64,000 bases of DNA from Bimastos eiseni. Taxonomy: Eukaryota; Annelida; Clitellata; Crassiclitellata; Lumbricidae. The stretch covers positions 32,269,083 through 32,333,082 of the forward strand of contig OY365810.1 in assembly GCA_959347315.1 (NCBI GenBank), read 5' to 3'. The position numbers and the translations under genes are program-made. Shown piece after piece: positions 36,789-48,400 of the stretch; positions within the stretch are counted from its first letter, which is position 1; every line of letters starts with the position of its first letter. Below the pieces are notes generated by a model. The model had not been told where the DNA came from. It made no database searches and was given only the letters and a program-made list of their open reading frames with translations.

Positions 36789-37320
36789 CGGTAGAGCATC
36801 CAGCCGAGTGAACTGGTGGACTCAACCGGTGGACCGTTGATCAAAAGCGGATCGCACCAGTAATACTGCCAAATGCTACCAATTATGGAATGCTTTTCTC
36901 ACAATTCGAGTCACTACTTTAATTTTGATGGCACCAAAACAATTGTATTCCACACTCACGTGTGACACAAATTCTCGAGAGAATGACATTTTCTGGTGGG
37001 GCTGTCAAATACTGCATAACTCGAAGTAAGCAATTAACCTAGCTCATATCAAAACCAGTAATTACTTAGTTTTTATAGTGCTTTCTAAAATATATCTCTA
37101 GTAAGAGTGTTTTGTCCGTAAGGAAAGTGGAGTGATTGAGGCTCATTAAACATGGGGCAATGTATGATGTACACACGCATAGGCCCTAGTTCCTATACTC
37201 ACTATATATATATATATATCAAAGCTTACAGGAAATGTTCGAAACCACTAACACCTTGTGTAAATTGTACAGTCCATCGGCTGCTAAAGTAGGCCTATCC
37301 ATCTAAACGCTATCCCTCTC

Positions 37321-37516
37321 AGGTGATCGATGATATTTCGTTCTCTGTAACTACCAACGATTGTCCTGGTCCTGAAATCAGCTACGTCTGTGAACAATCA
37401 AAAACACGTTTGTATTGGTCAAAATCCAATCACTGCACTGAAAATAACTTCGTAGATCAAGGCAGCGATGAGCAGTTACTGTGTAATATCACGCCGAGTG
37501 TCGGAGTCAAGGTTCG
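37321..37516 (+). CDS. Candidate internal exon of an unrecognised secreted or membrane protein
   Basis: Flanked by a strong acceptor (CTATCCCTCTCAG) and a donor (TTCG|gtacgt). The open frame between reads VIDDISFSVTTNDCPGPEIS, then YVCEQ, LYW, HCTEN and LLCNITPS: four cysteines and a glycosylation sequon, suggesting an extracellular domain. No family recognised and no partner exon found. Confidence 0.35.
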
Positions 37517-37712
37517 GTACGTGTATCTTGATTAGTTTCGACAATAATGTGTAGCCCTTCATTATGTAGCGCTAAGTTCTCGTCTGCAAAGTTTTCACGG
37601 TCGGGCAAAACATGTTTGCTCTGAAAGTTGTGTTGCATTTAACATACAAAATGTGCCCAAAATTACAGCTAATAACGGCATTTGGGAAAATTCTTGGAAT
37701 TGACGAAACTCA

Positions 37713-38855
37713 CTACTTACATGCATTTCTACCATCTCCAGTCATTGGTATCCAGCTTGGAGGAAAGAAGTCTTCTTTTTTGAACTGCCCAAACAATCCA
37801 GATCCCGGTCGAGGCCAGTCCTTGTAGTAGATGGTCGTACCCTTTGCCAACCACGCTCCCCACCAACCAAATGTCCCAGTCGACATTATCACGTGGTCAC
37901 AGAGAGAAAGTATCGCCAGATCCTGGCCAACGGAATGATCGACGCTGTAAGTGATGTTGACGGAAACAGAGGATGACAAGTTTTGGGGAATGACGACATT
38001 TTCCATTGTCCAATTGCGATCGTCTGACATTGCGATGAACTGAATACGATCGAATCTCTCTGTAAAGAATTTCATGGCTTTTTCAAAGTAAGCCCTATTC
38101 GCCACCGTATATCCGTATTGAACGAACTGTGCCTTGATATTATCTCCTCTTCGGACATGTATTCCTACTCGCACGAGTCCAGCTTTCTTCCATCCAGGTG
38201 GAGTGTTCCTTTTTAGAAAGTCTTCTGCGAATCGTCGAATTTCATCCTTGAACACCAGATATCGTCTTAGGCGGTGTTCAATCGACATGGAATATTTCCA
38301 ACTCTGACGGAACCCACTAATGAGAATGGACTTATTTGCTGCTTTGAGGACTTCGTTCTCGGTGTTCCGATCAAATGACAGATGTCCCGCTTCACCGATT
38401 GTATAACACGGACAGAGATCTTCCACTCGCTCGAGATTCAGTTGAAAAACATCCTCCAATTGAAGTCTTTTTGTAGAGTTTTTTAATACTGGTCTCCTTC
38501 CAGTGAGTTCTGCCACGAACACGACGGTAGCAAAGTCGAAGATTTGATTTCCAATGCGTCGACCATCATAAATGCAATCGTGGAAACTGACGAACTGAGA
38601 AACGTCCTGATATTGTGAAGTATTGCGTGGGAGAGCTTTAGCTACTTCACTATGCTTCGTCGTAGCATTCGAAGACGAAACATTAGCTTGGCGTTGAGTA
38701 TTATTAAGTGACGGACTGACAGAACACTGTGTGTTTCTTCTTAAAAATAAGTGATTAAAGTTTATATCACCTTGGTAGAAGTAGAAGAGTCCAATTATAA
38801 AGAGGCCTTGCAATGCTATTAAACCGGCAACTCGATATTTCCTCTTGTCTGACAT
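37713..38855 (-). CDS. GT11-family fucosyltransferase (alpha-1,2-fucosyltransferase type), intronless
   Basis: 380 codons, ATG at 38855, TAA at 37713. Type II topology: short basic N-terminus, signal anchor about residues 9-27 (VAGLIALQGLFIIGLFYFY), then a stem with several sequons. The catalytic part has GRRIGNQIFDFA (98-109, the family's GRLGNQMF-like motif), HVRRGDN (233-239, the GDP-fucose-binding motif of GT11), FIAMSDD (273-279) and STGTFGWWGAWLA (325-337), ending FFPPSWIP. Order and length (family members are usually 300-400 aa) fit a complete enzyme that transfers fucose from GDP-fucose to a galactose-terminated acceptor in the Golgi. The acceptor cannot be told from sequence. Single coding exon; lies between array copies 3 and 4. 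Confidence 0.93.
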   Translation of the reverse strand: MSDKRKYRVAGLIALQGLFIIGLFYFYQGDINFNHLFLRRNTQCSVSPSLNNTQRQANVSSSNATTKHSEVAKALPRNTSQYQDVSQFVSFHDCIYDGRRIGNQIFDFATVVFVAELTGRRPVLKNSTKRLQLEDVFQLNLERVEDLCPCYTIGEAGHLSFDRNTENEVLKAANKSILISGFRQSWKYSMSIEHRLRRYLVFKDEIRRFAEDFLKRNTPPGWKKAGLVRVGIHVRRGDNIKAQFVQYGYTVANRAYFEKAMKFFTERFDRIQFIAMSDDRNWTMENVVIPQNLSSSVSVNITYSVDHSVGQDLAILSLCDHVIMSTGTFGWWGAWLAKGTTIYYKDWPRPGSGLFGQFKKEDFFPPSWIPMTGDGRNACK

Positions 38856-39354
38856 CCCGATCGGTATTCTAAACGTGTTGAGTGCGCTAGCTCACCCATC
38901 TGCAGATTACAAAGAAAAACTATCGATATTAGTGGTGGTGAGATGCACCATTGCCAGCTAGCCACACCTGTGTGGTGTACTTCTATTCGCCATGCTCGAA
39001 TGTACACGACCTCATCCCATTCTTTGCTTGGTTGAGTACGTATTATGCTATACTTACCATTGTTATAATTATTGTTTAACATACAACTGCTGAAAATAAA
39101 TTCATTACAAATTTACCAGGCAATACTATATTTACTTGGAAACGTGCATATCCATCATGCTATTTGACACGTATGCCATGACGATTCTAATCCATGGAAG
39201 TTCTCGTTGCCCTGTGTTGATCAAAAACTCCGCAGTTGGTCTGATATGGCTGAACAGACACAACGGTATTGAGTTTTTGTCGCCGGCGGCATAACCCTCT
39301 AGTAGGCCTACCTGCGAAACACTGGGGACAATTTGACCCTACAAACATACATGC

Positions 39355-39605
39355 AACTAAACACACATACATACATACATACATACATACATACATACAT
39401 ACATACATACATACATACATACATGCATGCATGCATGCATGCATGTATGCATACATACATACATACGTACGTACGTACGTACATACGTACATACATACAT
39501 ACATACATACATACGTACATACGTACGCACAAATATAAAAAAATGCATATGCATGCATACATAGGCCCTGAAAGCATGCATACATACATGTACGCATACA
39601 CATAA
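39355..39605. repeat. (ACAT/GCAT/ACGT)n microsatellite
   Basis: Tetranucleotide CATA repeats grading into GCAT and ACGT variants. All six frames are open, explaining the many spurious open frames here. Confidence 0.9.
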
Positions 39606-39609
39606 ATGA

Positions 39610-40205
39610 TTATGTCGGGTATGACCACAGAGACGGACAGGCATACATACAGACAAACAAAGTGTAATGTCTGACCGCTGTGGCACCCGACAATGGAGGG
39701 CCTGCACACCAAGTCACAGAATAAGAAAACGATAGTACGCCACAGCGAGGTGCGTCGCACTGTTAGCCGACTCTCCCGCCATTTCGTGCCGTGACCTGCT
39801 CACGGTGTTTTCTGACCCTGAGGGAAAATGGATGAACAGGTTCATAGCGCCAGTTGTCAATCACAAATAATGTATGGATCATCTTTTCTTGCCACATATC
39901 CCAAGTGCACCCTGACGCTGATTGAGACCTCAGTGCATTAGACGGAAGTTCGGGGTATTGAACATTAACCAACTGACCAGCAGGCCACGTGATCGGGATG
40001 ACAGAAGCACATGGGCCTAGACAAGGGTGTAAAAGATACAGACAGTGATTGAATTGTCGGGGGGTTGGAAGAGTTCAACCCCTCCAGTTCATTTTTCAAC
40101 CCCGCCAGTTAATTCTCAAAAATTGCCTTGGGGCGTTCAAGAAAGCACCAAGATCAGCTTTTAGTGTGCATCAGCTTGCAATATTATCATGACCTTATGT
40201 AGATT
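39610..40205. other. Intergenic; no supported gene
   Basis: No motif or reliable frame seen. Confidence 0.4.
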
Positions 40206-40209
40206 AATA

Positions 40210-41233
40210 CACCGTGGTTCAATAAAAAAAATAAGCCAAACTTTTACTACTGAATACTAATAGAAAATCACGCCAAATATCCAGTGAAACCGGAATTCAT
40301 AGTCCGGTGTTATTCGAATAATTCATAACGACCTTCAACTCAAGTGCCTTAAGAAGGAACCAGCACAGGAACTGACGGAAGTTAATCGTCTGACACGTTT
40401 GAGCAGATCAAGACAACTGTTGAGAAAATAGCCTCGTCATGTGGTTGACTTTGTCTTCTTTGCTGACGAGAAGTTGTTCACCGTTGCACGACCAAGCAAG
40501 ACCCTAAATGATCGCCAGTACGTAACGAATGGCACTATAAAAGACAGGTCACTGCAAACAGACTGTTGCGTACGCGTACCCATTTCAACAGGTACGTTAT
40601 GGTGTTCGTTGCTGTTTCGACGCTTGGTCGTTCCAATTTAGTCTTCAATGACCCGGGAGTAAAACTTAACGGAGCCTATTATCGCGACGTTCTGCTGTCA
40701 CAAAATCTTCTACCTGTTATCAGAAATCTAGCCTCAGAAGACTGTTTTGTTTTCAACAGAACAGTGACCCATTCCACAGAGCCAGGAACACCATCGAAAT
40801 GCTAACAAGAGAGACACCAAACTTCATTTCTACCACATTATGACCTCCGAACAGTCCAGATTTTAATTCTGTTGACTACAAAGTGTGGAGCGTAATGCAA
40901 GGGCGAGTCTACCCAACAGTAATCCATGATGTAGACGATCGGAGCAACGCTTGTTGGAAGTATGGGATGGTCTGAATCAGACGATAATCGACGATGCTGT
41001 TTCCCAATTGCACCAGCGCTTCCAGGTTTGCGTGCAAGCAAAAGACGGACATTTTGAACATCTTCTTTAATTACATAATCAGATTATACTACTGAGAGTG
41101 TTTTCAAAAAAATATTAAAGACTGTTTCATGTAAGAAGTAGGTCTACTTTGCTACAAAATCTAAAAGAAAATTATCAGGCATTAGAGATATATGAAATAA
41201 ACAGTTTGGCTTACTTTTCACTGAACCACGGTG
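40210..41233 (+). mobile_element. Decayed Tc1/mariner-type transposon with matching terminal inverted repeats
   Basis: Ends read CACCGTGGTTCAATAAAA on the left and CACCGTGGTTCAGTGAAAAG on the reverse-complemented right, followed inward by TAAGCCAAACT on both sides; each end abuts TA (40208-40209, 41234-41235), the mariner target duplication. Inside, broken transposase text in several frames: FADEKLFTVA (first catalytic Asp), VMVFVAVSTLG, NLVFNDPG, FHRARNTIEML-like, PPNSPDFNSVDYKVW (third catalytic region) and DDAVSQLHQRF, stop near 41068. The N-terminal DNA-binding part is largely missing; about 1.02 kb against the usual 1.3 kb. Confidence 0.85.
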
Positions 41234-42069
41234 TATATATATATATATATAGCGTAGCTTAACACAGCTAAAAATCAAGTTCGTACACTGAAAATCCACA
41301 GCAGGCCAAACTCTTTATATTTTTGCCCGCATATCGGTTTCAGGCTCATAAAAATTCTGGTGGGGACAAGCCAAAAAATTTCAACACCCCCGCCCAGTTC
41401 AAATCTGACAATTCAAACCCTCAATACAGAGAGGAATATTAAACAAGGCAGCGATATAAGTAAGCCTGCTTTGCTTATTACTTTACCAAAATCGGCCCTG
41501 TTGACTGAATGCGTAACTACTTGTAACCCAGCTAAGCTGAAGCTGTCAAGCTGATGGTTTAATTCTTATATAAATATTGCTGTGTTTAATTGGTTGGGTC
41601 GGTCCCAAGCCTAGATGAAGGTGGAGGGTGACGCAAATGATCTTTGTCATCACACAGTGTCATAAAAATAATTCTACTAGTTAGGATCAGACAGGTAGAG
41701 TTTGTTATCGCCATTGATGCATAATTTGTCATTACTTTTGTTACTCTCTACAATAAACAGCATCGACCTCTGTTTGGCGTCTTCGGTCTTCAAAGACCTC
41801 TGTGGCCATCGCCCAACCATGGTTGAGGCACGATCATTCTACATGCCAGTGACCCGTGATATTTTATCCGTCGAGAATCTATCCTCATTGGAATATACCA
41901 GTAGGTAGTATCCGGGGCACCACCCATGGCTGCGGCACGATCAGTCTGCATGCAAACCGTGTAGAAACTCTGTCTGCTTCGATCAATTATTTCATCCGCT
42001 ACTGGTGGCACATTATACCTGCACACATCATAAATTGTCGTAATTGCATCACATTTATTTTATTTAGAT

Positions 42070-42299
42070 TTTATATATTACCGAAATTTAATACCGCGTA
42101 TCTTCCAACATTTCTTGCGCAGAAATGCACACACACGCCTCGACGGCGCAATTGCAACTGTACTGCAGAGCAATTGTGCGCGAAGGACTTGCTCAAGGTC
42201 ATTACTCAGTGACGCCTCGGACGAGGGTTGAACCCGCTCACTCAGCTCATATTGAACGTGACGTGTTGACCGCTCTAACCGATCGGCCACCGTGCCACA
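42070..42299 (-). mobile_element. tRNA-derived SINE, copy 2
   Basis: Same family as 21457-21670. On the minus strand: GTGGCCGATCGGTTAGAGCG (A box region), GGTTCAACCCT (B box), ACCTTGAGCAAG, TGTTGGAAGA and ending TTAAATTTCGGTAATAT. Confidence 0.8.
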
Positions 42300-43645
42300 C
42301 AGCCATTATATCAGCACAAATCAGAAGTTGTCTCCAAATCAGTGTGACAGATTCCTTTAGTCAACATTCTTACAGATATGCATGACCCAAAACGGCTAGT
42401 GAGAAGGAGTGAGAAAGTCGTCAGAACAGAAGACTTCAGTCTGGAACCGATAAGGCATATACAAGGACCTATTATGCACAGGATTGGAAACTCCTAATGT
42501 AATGTCGGGTCACCTGTTTGGGGCGATAATAGGAAGCGCGTACACTGATATTCGACGAGTAATCATTTCTCTAATACAGAAATTTGCACAACATTCAAGT
42601 AATCTAACCTGACACTACTACAAGACGACTCTTCGCTGTTTCCGGAAAACAATCATATTCAAAGTTTCCATTGATCGAATAGGGCCTACGAGTTGCTAAA
42701 ACAAGGGCTGAGAACTGAGTAACCGTATATACGTTGTTTCTCCTGCAAACTCTAAGGCATACTCCTTGCATTCACTAGATTCTTCGTTAGTGAGCAAATT
42801 GATTTGACAGCAAAAGTTTTGACCAATACTTTCTAATGAATCATGATGCTTGACTCATTTTCCAATGAGAGACGATCCATCGATGTTTTGGCATCATGAA
42901 AAGGCGCTAGAGCATTCATCAGAAACTTTTAGGCTGCAGACCAGCACCGACAGACACAGGTCACGCTTAGTCGGCCTACGAGAACGGGCGTTTGCTGCTG
43001 ATGTACCTCGATTTCTGACTTCTCTCTCTATAAATTCTATGTTCGTTCAGTTCGGTTGCTTGTGTTTAGTTGCTTGTGTAGTAGTTATTGAGATCACATA
43101 TATTTTATTGCGATCTTTAAATGAGGCTGTCATCATGTGAATAAAATTTACATATACAAATTGAAATCAGAATCGTCGAAGGTTAAGGATGAGGCAAATT
43201 TTCACGAGCTCGTCAATATCCAACGTGAGCATCAGTTTGCAATAATTATTATCATGACATAATGTAATCAAGAATTTACATTAGGTGCAGTTTTGCACAA
43301 AGCCAACATTATGGGTGTCGAATCTCGAAGTAAATAACGTATAGCTGAACGCAAAACCAAAGAAGCTACAGCATCGTAAGAAGCAATAGTTCTTTAGCAT
43401 GATGTGTAAATTATCTTCAAGTCAGAAATCCCGCCAAACTGCTTCTAGTTTATATCAAAGTTAACCGATTTTATCGCTCAAAAATTAAGAAAATGGAAAA
43501 ATTTGACAGGTAACGGAATACCAAATGCTGCTTACATTTAAATGCATGGTAACCATCGTACTTCATTAATTTGCAACGTTATTAAATTCCTAATTTTGTT
43601 TAGATAACACAACTGATTCAGTAAATGTTACCTCTTTGCTGATAA
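42300..43645. other. Intergenic; no supported gene
   Basis: No supported coding region or repeat ends. Confidence 0.4.
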
Positions 43646-43648
43646 TTC

Positions 43649-43960
43649 ATTCATTCATTCATTCATTCATTACGAAACTTTAAATAGCGCCCCTTCAATA
43701 CTACTACTCAAGAGCGCTCCCGACCACAGCGCGGCTAAAAAGAACAGTTTTAGGGCGAGTATAAAAAGAGTGTAAGTGCACTCAAAGTAGGGTAGCAGAG
43801 ATCGCGAAGACAGACAGGCAAGAACGAGACCCAGCACGGACCGCCTTGCCAAAGCGATTACACGGCACGAGATTCGCTGTTGGAGGGGTAGCCAGTGGAG
43901 CACGTCCAGTATATGCCCCGAGACATGGCCATAGTGTAGAAAAGATCAGGCTCGAGCTTA
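43649..43960 (-). pseudogene. CR1-like LINE 3' end with (GAAT)n tail
   Basis: Minus strand: VLHWLPLQQRISCRV, frame-shifted text, LKLFFLAALWSGALLSSSIE, then six GAAT units (43649-43672). Same family as 27690-28392. Confidence 0.8.
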
Positions 43961-44390
43961 GCGACCCATCCTATCCTACAAAAATGTCAACATGATATAT
44001 GTAAGACCAGAACTTCAAAAATATTACGCATGAAGAGAAGTAGAACAAAATATTTTTTTTAATTCAGCTGATTGCACAATCAGATTACCAATGTATTTCT
44101 CAAACAGAATATGTATTTCAACTGAGTTCTTCGAAAGTGCAGATAGCAAAGGCTAGAACATGACGAAATCACGAAATAATGACACTATTTAATAAACATT
44201 GTCAAACTCTTTAACATTCGATCGGATGGTTTCTTAAGTCTGCGAGACATTGTTCAATATATATTTACATGCATGCTTGAAGTTTTGCACTAGCTTCCTA
44301 TCACTTCACGTATATATATATATATATATCATAGTCGCACTGAGTGTCACTTGTAATGTTGTGCAGACTTTGTTAGTAGTGTCAGTTATG

Positions 44391-44960
44391 ATTTATTTTT
44401 AGGGGGGTTTGTCTTACTTAGGAGGAGGTTTGTCAGAGGGGTTTTTGTCAGAGGGTTTCGTCATGGGGTTTCGTCAGAGGGTTTTCGTCAGAGGGTTTTC
44501 GTCAGAGGGGTTTGTCCGCTACCCGCGGTAAACTGCGGTATATTTCATGCGTTCCAAACCAGTTGGTTAACCAGGCCGTGCACGCGTTGAGGCATATCAA
44601 CAAATTCAACATTGTCAGAGGTTCATATAGCTGAAGTCATTTATTGTGCAACCAACACGCATAATTATCCTTGTCATTGTGAAACAGGTGTCATACAGGA
44701 ATCTATCTGACATACCGCAGTTTACCGCGGGTCGCGGACCAACCCCCCTGACGAAAACCCCCTCTGACAAAACCCCCCCTGACGAAAACCCCCTCTGACA
44801 AAACCCCCCCTGACGAAAACCCCCTCTGACAAAACCCCCCCTGACGAAAACCCCCTCTGACAAAACCCCCTCTGACGAAAACCCCCTCTGACAAAACCCC
44901 CTCTGGCAAAAACCTCCCTGACAACCCCCCTAAGTAAGACAAAACCCTCTAAGAATAAAT
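44391..44960. mobile_element. Foldback element A with tandem-repeat arms
   Basis: Left arm 44391-44540 and right arm 44709-44960 are inverted: GGTTTGTCTTACTTAGG at the outer edge and CGGTAAACTGCGGTAT at the inner edge are matched by their reverse complements. Both arms consist largely of GTCAGAGGGGTTTT-like tandem units. The loop, 44541-44708, holds a core (CCAGTTGGTTAACCAGGCCG ... GCTGAAGTCATTTATTGTG) that recurs at 46470-46605. Confidence 0.75.
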
Positions 44961-45269
44961 GTATGTTATTTTTTACTTTTATTGTTTAGAAACGTGTGTA
45001 TACTTTAGGGTCTTAGGTAAAACATGTGTCATATGTGTCATTACTCATTTCAAAGTTTGATGCGGTCACTCGGGTATCGTCGTCCACTAGTTAAATAGCA
45101 AACAGTTGATTAGTTCCTTTTTCTCTTTGTTGTTAATGTATGATAGGTCTATGTACACTGAAGGCGCCACAGTGCGTAATTCATTATAGGCTATCTGTGA
45201 CACGGCTTTTTTAGTCTATGCAGAGCGTATGTATGTTATCTGTGACACGATTTCTTATATAAGTTAGAC

Positions 45270-45389
45270 CAGTGGCGTCAATCCCCCTCTGACTGATGAA
45301 GGCAAACACCCCGGTTCCAAGTGCCAGGTAGTCAAGATATCCCCCTAAGACTAAAAACATACCCTCCGCCACCTATCTGCACGCCTCTG
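45270..45389. mobile_element. 120-bp hAT-type MITE, copy 1
   Basis: Ends CAGTGGCGTCAA and, reverse-complemented, CAGAGGCGTGCA. Perfect 8-bp direct repeats AGTTAGAC flank it (45262-45269, 45390-45397). Shares CCCCTAAGACTA and other interior text with 58160-58315. Confidence 0.85.
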
Positions 45390-45404
45390 AGTTAGACTAA
45401 TAGT

Positions 45405-46605
45405 CGTACTGAATGTCACTTGTAATGTTGTGCAGACCTTGTTAGTAGCGTCAGTAATTATGGTATGGCTTCTAATTGCAGAAGCTAGTAAGGGCAAGAG
45501 GGGGGTTTTGTCCGGGGGAGTTTATGTAATTCCTAAAACAGGGGGTTTATGTCAGAGGAGTTTATGTCAGAGGGATTTTGTCAGAGGGATTTTGTCAGAG
45601 GGATTTTGTCAGAAGATTTTGTCAGAGGGGTTTTGTCAGAGGATTTTGTCAGAGGGATTTTGTCAGAGGGGTTTTGTCAGAAGATTTTGTCAGAGGGGTT
45701 TTGTCAGAGGATTTTGTCAGAGGGGTTTTGTCAGAGGATTTTGTCAGAGGGGTTTTGTCAGAGGATTTTGTCAGAGGGGTTTTGTCAGAGGATTTTGTCA
45801 GAGGGGTTTTGTCAGAGGATTTTGTCAGAGGGGTTTTGTCAGAGGATTTTGTCAGAGGGGTTTTGTCAGAGGATTTTGTCAGAGGGGTTTGTCAGAGGAT
45901 TTTGTCAGAGGGGTTTTGTCCTACACCCGTTTACCGCAACCGCAGTTAGTTACAGTTGCGTATATACTATAAGATCATCGTTCTTATATCAAAAAGCACA
46001 GCTGGACAGTGCCACGAGTAATTTCTCTGACTATTTCCGAGGGCCGTTATTTGCAACTGCATCTTGTTCCTTGCTCTTATTACAGTGTTATCTACAACTG
46101 TTATCTGCAACATCGTTTTCCTCTTTCTGTACTAGGGCTTGGACTGCCTTGGTCAAAAAGCGAGCGTTTGCTGTTGAGGGTCAGCCGACCTGAAATAACT
46201 TCCTCTCTCACTGAGAGCTAAACTTATGAATAGCTTCTTTCCCTCCACCGAGTTCTCACTCTGTATAGGCGTTCCTATTCCCCGGGGGCTCCGTGATGAG
46301 AGCGCCGCTGAATAGTTATTTTCGATAGGCGCCATATCGATTTATAGATACGATACGTTGCGGTGCCCAAAGTATCTGTCGTGCTAGCCGATGACTGAAA
46401 TATCTGAAAATGAGTCACCATCGGTATGCGAACCGAATACCCTCCAACCCTCTGCTTAGATTTTCTTTCACGCGCTCCAAGCCAGTTGGTTAACCAGGCC
46501 GTGCACGCGTTGAGGCACATCAACAAATTCAATATTGTCAGAGAGTCATATAGCTGAAGTCATTTATTGTGTAGTCAATACGCATACCATCCTTGTCATG
46601 GATAC
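45405..46605. mobile_element. Foldback element B: same repeat family as 44391-44960 with an expanded array
   Basis: Begins with the flank ACTGAATGTCACTTGTAATG (also at 44339, one base different), continues with a long array at 45541-45920, the inner boundary CCGTTTACCGCA, unrelated sequence, and at 46470-46605 the same core as element A. The opposite arm is missing or replaced. Confidence 0.65.
45541..45920. repeat. 27-bp higher-order minisatellite
   Basis: Alternating TTTTGTCAGAGGA (13 bp) and TTTTGTCAGAGGGG (14 bp) units. Because 27 is a multiple of 3, all three plus frames are open and give repetitive peptides; these are not genes. Confidence 0.92.
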
Positions 46606-46620
46606 GTCGCTAAATAACCT

Positions 46621-46741
<121 letters not shown>

Positions 46742-46744
46742 TTT

Positions 46745-48115
46745 TGTAGGCTATAGCCAATAGGAGTAGCCAAATAATCAGTTCATCATGCCGACGATGC
46801 AGAAAGAGGTAACCATAATTCAGGTGAGTATTTCTATCGCCTCACCATAAGGACAGAAACAACATGTTCCGTATATTTCTAATTGAACCAATGCGTCAAT
46901 GAGAGACGTACAAACACTGTATCATGAATTTATCGTGATCGCTATCTGGGAGCCCAAGGAAGAGATAAGATAGAGCTAAGATACAACGATCAGACGATTA
47001 CCTATGTATTCGTTGTTCTAATACGCACTTTGGGGACCCCTGCCATAAGAGGTCGTTACACTCTGGATCCGTTGCTGAGGAATAGACTTAAAACAAAATA
47101 ATCAAATACTCCATGATAAATGCTAACCTTGTGTCATAATGTTGTGCTGGCATGCAATACATGCTTGTATCTGTGCACTTGAGAATTTGCTTAGAGTTAA
47201 TGTTAGAGGATATTCGATTACCATCTATAAAGCCGAGATGCATTATTTGTGATGCCGAATAAGTAAAGGGACCACAGGGCGACATTTATTTACTAAGACA
47301 GCTTACAGGCCTCTGAACCCATGCACAAATGAAATTATAATCATCTAAATCTGGCTTTCACTGGCATTCTCACCGATGTTCACATACGTGTGTGTAGGCC
47401 CACCAAGTTACTTAGATAAATTATGAAAAAGCACGATATGTTGAACCTAAAAAGACTGATATATGCTCTTAAAAGGGTTCTAAGGATTCAGCTCTCGTGA
47501 ATAAGTTAAGCGAACGTGAGTAAGTTAAGCGAACGTGATTCAGCTAAGCGAACGTGAATGAGTTAAACCTTGGACAGCAAGTTCAGCGCTCGTAGATAAG
47601 CTCAGAGCCCGTGAAATAGACTCAGCAGGCAGTAGTGATGGTAGTATTGATTCATGGACATTTGTACTTTGGTCTATTATATAACCACCTATGACATCAT
47701 CCACTCTTTAGGCGGAAAGATTGCCCCGCCCACCTGTTAATCATTCATTGTTGTGAGTGCACACTTGACCTTTGTACTGTACACAACCTGTCAATCGTCC
47801 ATTGTTATCGTGCACGAGGCAGCACTTTGCACTGCGCATCTGGCGCCTTATCAGTTGCCATTGTATGCATCACCTGTCAACAGCCTGCCAATCATCCATT
47901 GTTCTTCCAGCACAAGCAGTCTTAGTACTGTGCTTGCCTTAATGGCCTATCGCCATCGTATAGTAATGGGGTTAGTGAGCGTTCTGATTCGACCTTTGAA
48001 CCAGAAACGACACCTGAATTATTTGTGATCTGTCTTTACGCCCGAATGCACGTGCTTTAATCCTAGAATGGCGGCGGCGACAGTACCAACCGTAAATTTC
48101 CATTCTTATGAACTT
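46745..48115. other. Intergenic; no supported gene
   Basis: At 47500-47570 there are three or four copies of AGTTAAGCGAACGTGA-like sequence. 47690-47950 contains diverged CACCTGTCAAT...CATCCATTGTT repeats. Confidence 0.45.
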
Positions 48116-48119
48116 ATGA

Positions 48120-48400
48120 TTAATAATTACAAAAAAACTATTATAAGAATAAAAATTATTAAAATTTAATATTAAAAATAATAAAAGCAATAAAACTTAA
48201 TAAAAATAATAAAAATTGATAAAAATAATACAAACAATTTTTTAAAATAAAATTAATAACAAATAATAAAAAAAATAATAATAAAAATAATAAAAAAAAT
48301 TTTTTAAATAATAAAATAATAATAAAATTAAAAATATCAATAAAAAACAATGAAAAACATAAAAATAATAAAAATGAATAATAATAATGATAATATTAAT
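48120..48400. repeat. A/T low-complexity (AATAAA)n tract
   Basis: Almost pure A and T with recurring AATAAA and TAATAAAA; no coding meaning. Confidence 0.85.

Noticed and set aside
39187..39760. Several long frames of Tyr/Val/Cys/Met repeats on both strands
   Set aside because: CATA/GCAT tetranucleotide repeat open in every frame.
44615..44942. Minus-strand frames of GFVRGGFRQ repeats
   Set aside because: Arm of a foldback element made of tandem repeats, not a gene.
45430..46193. Three overlapping long frames of FVRGVLSED-like repeats
   Set aside because: Produced by a 27-bp minisatellite open in all plus frames; no start context or splice structure.
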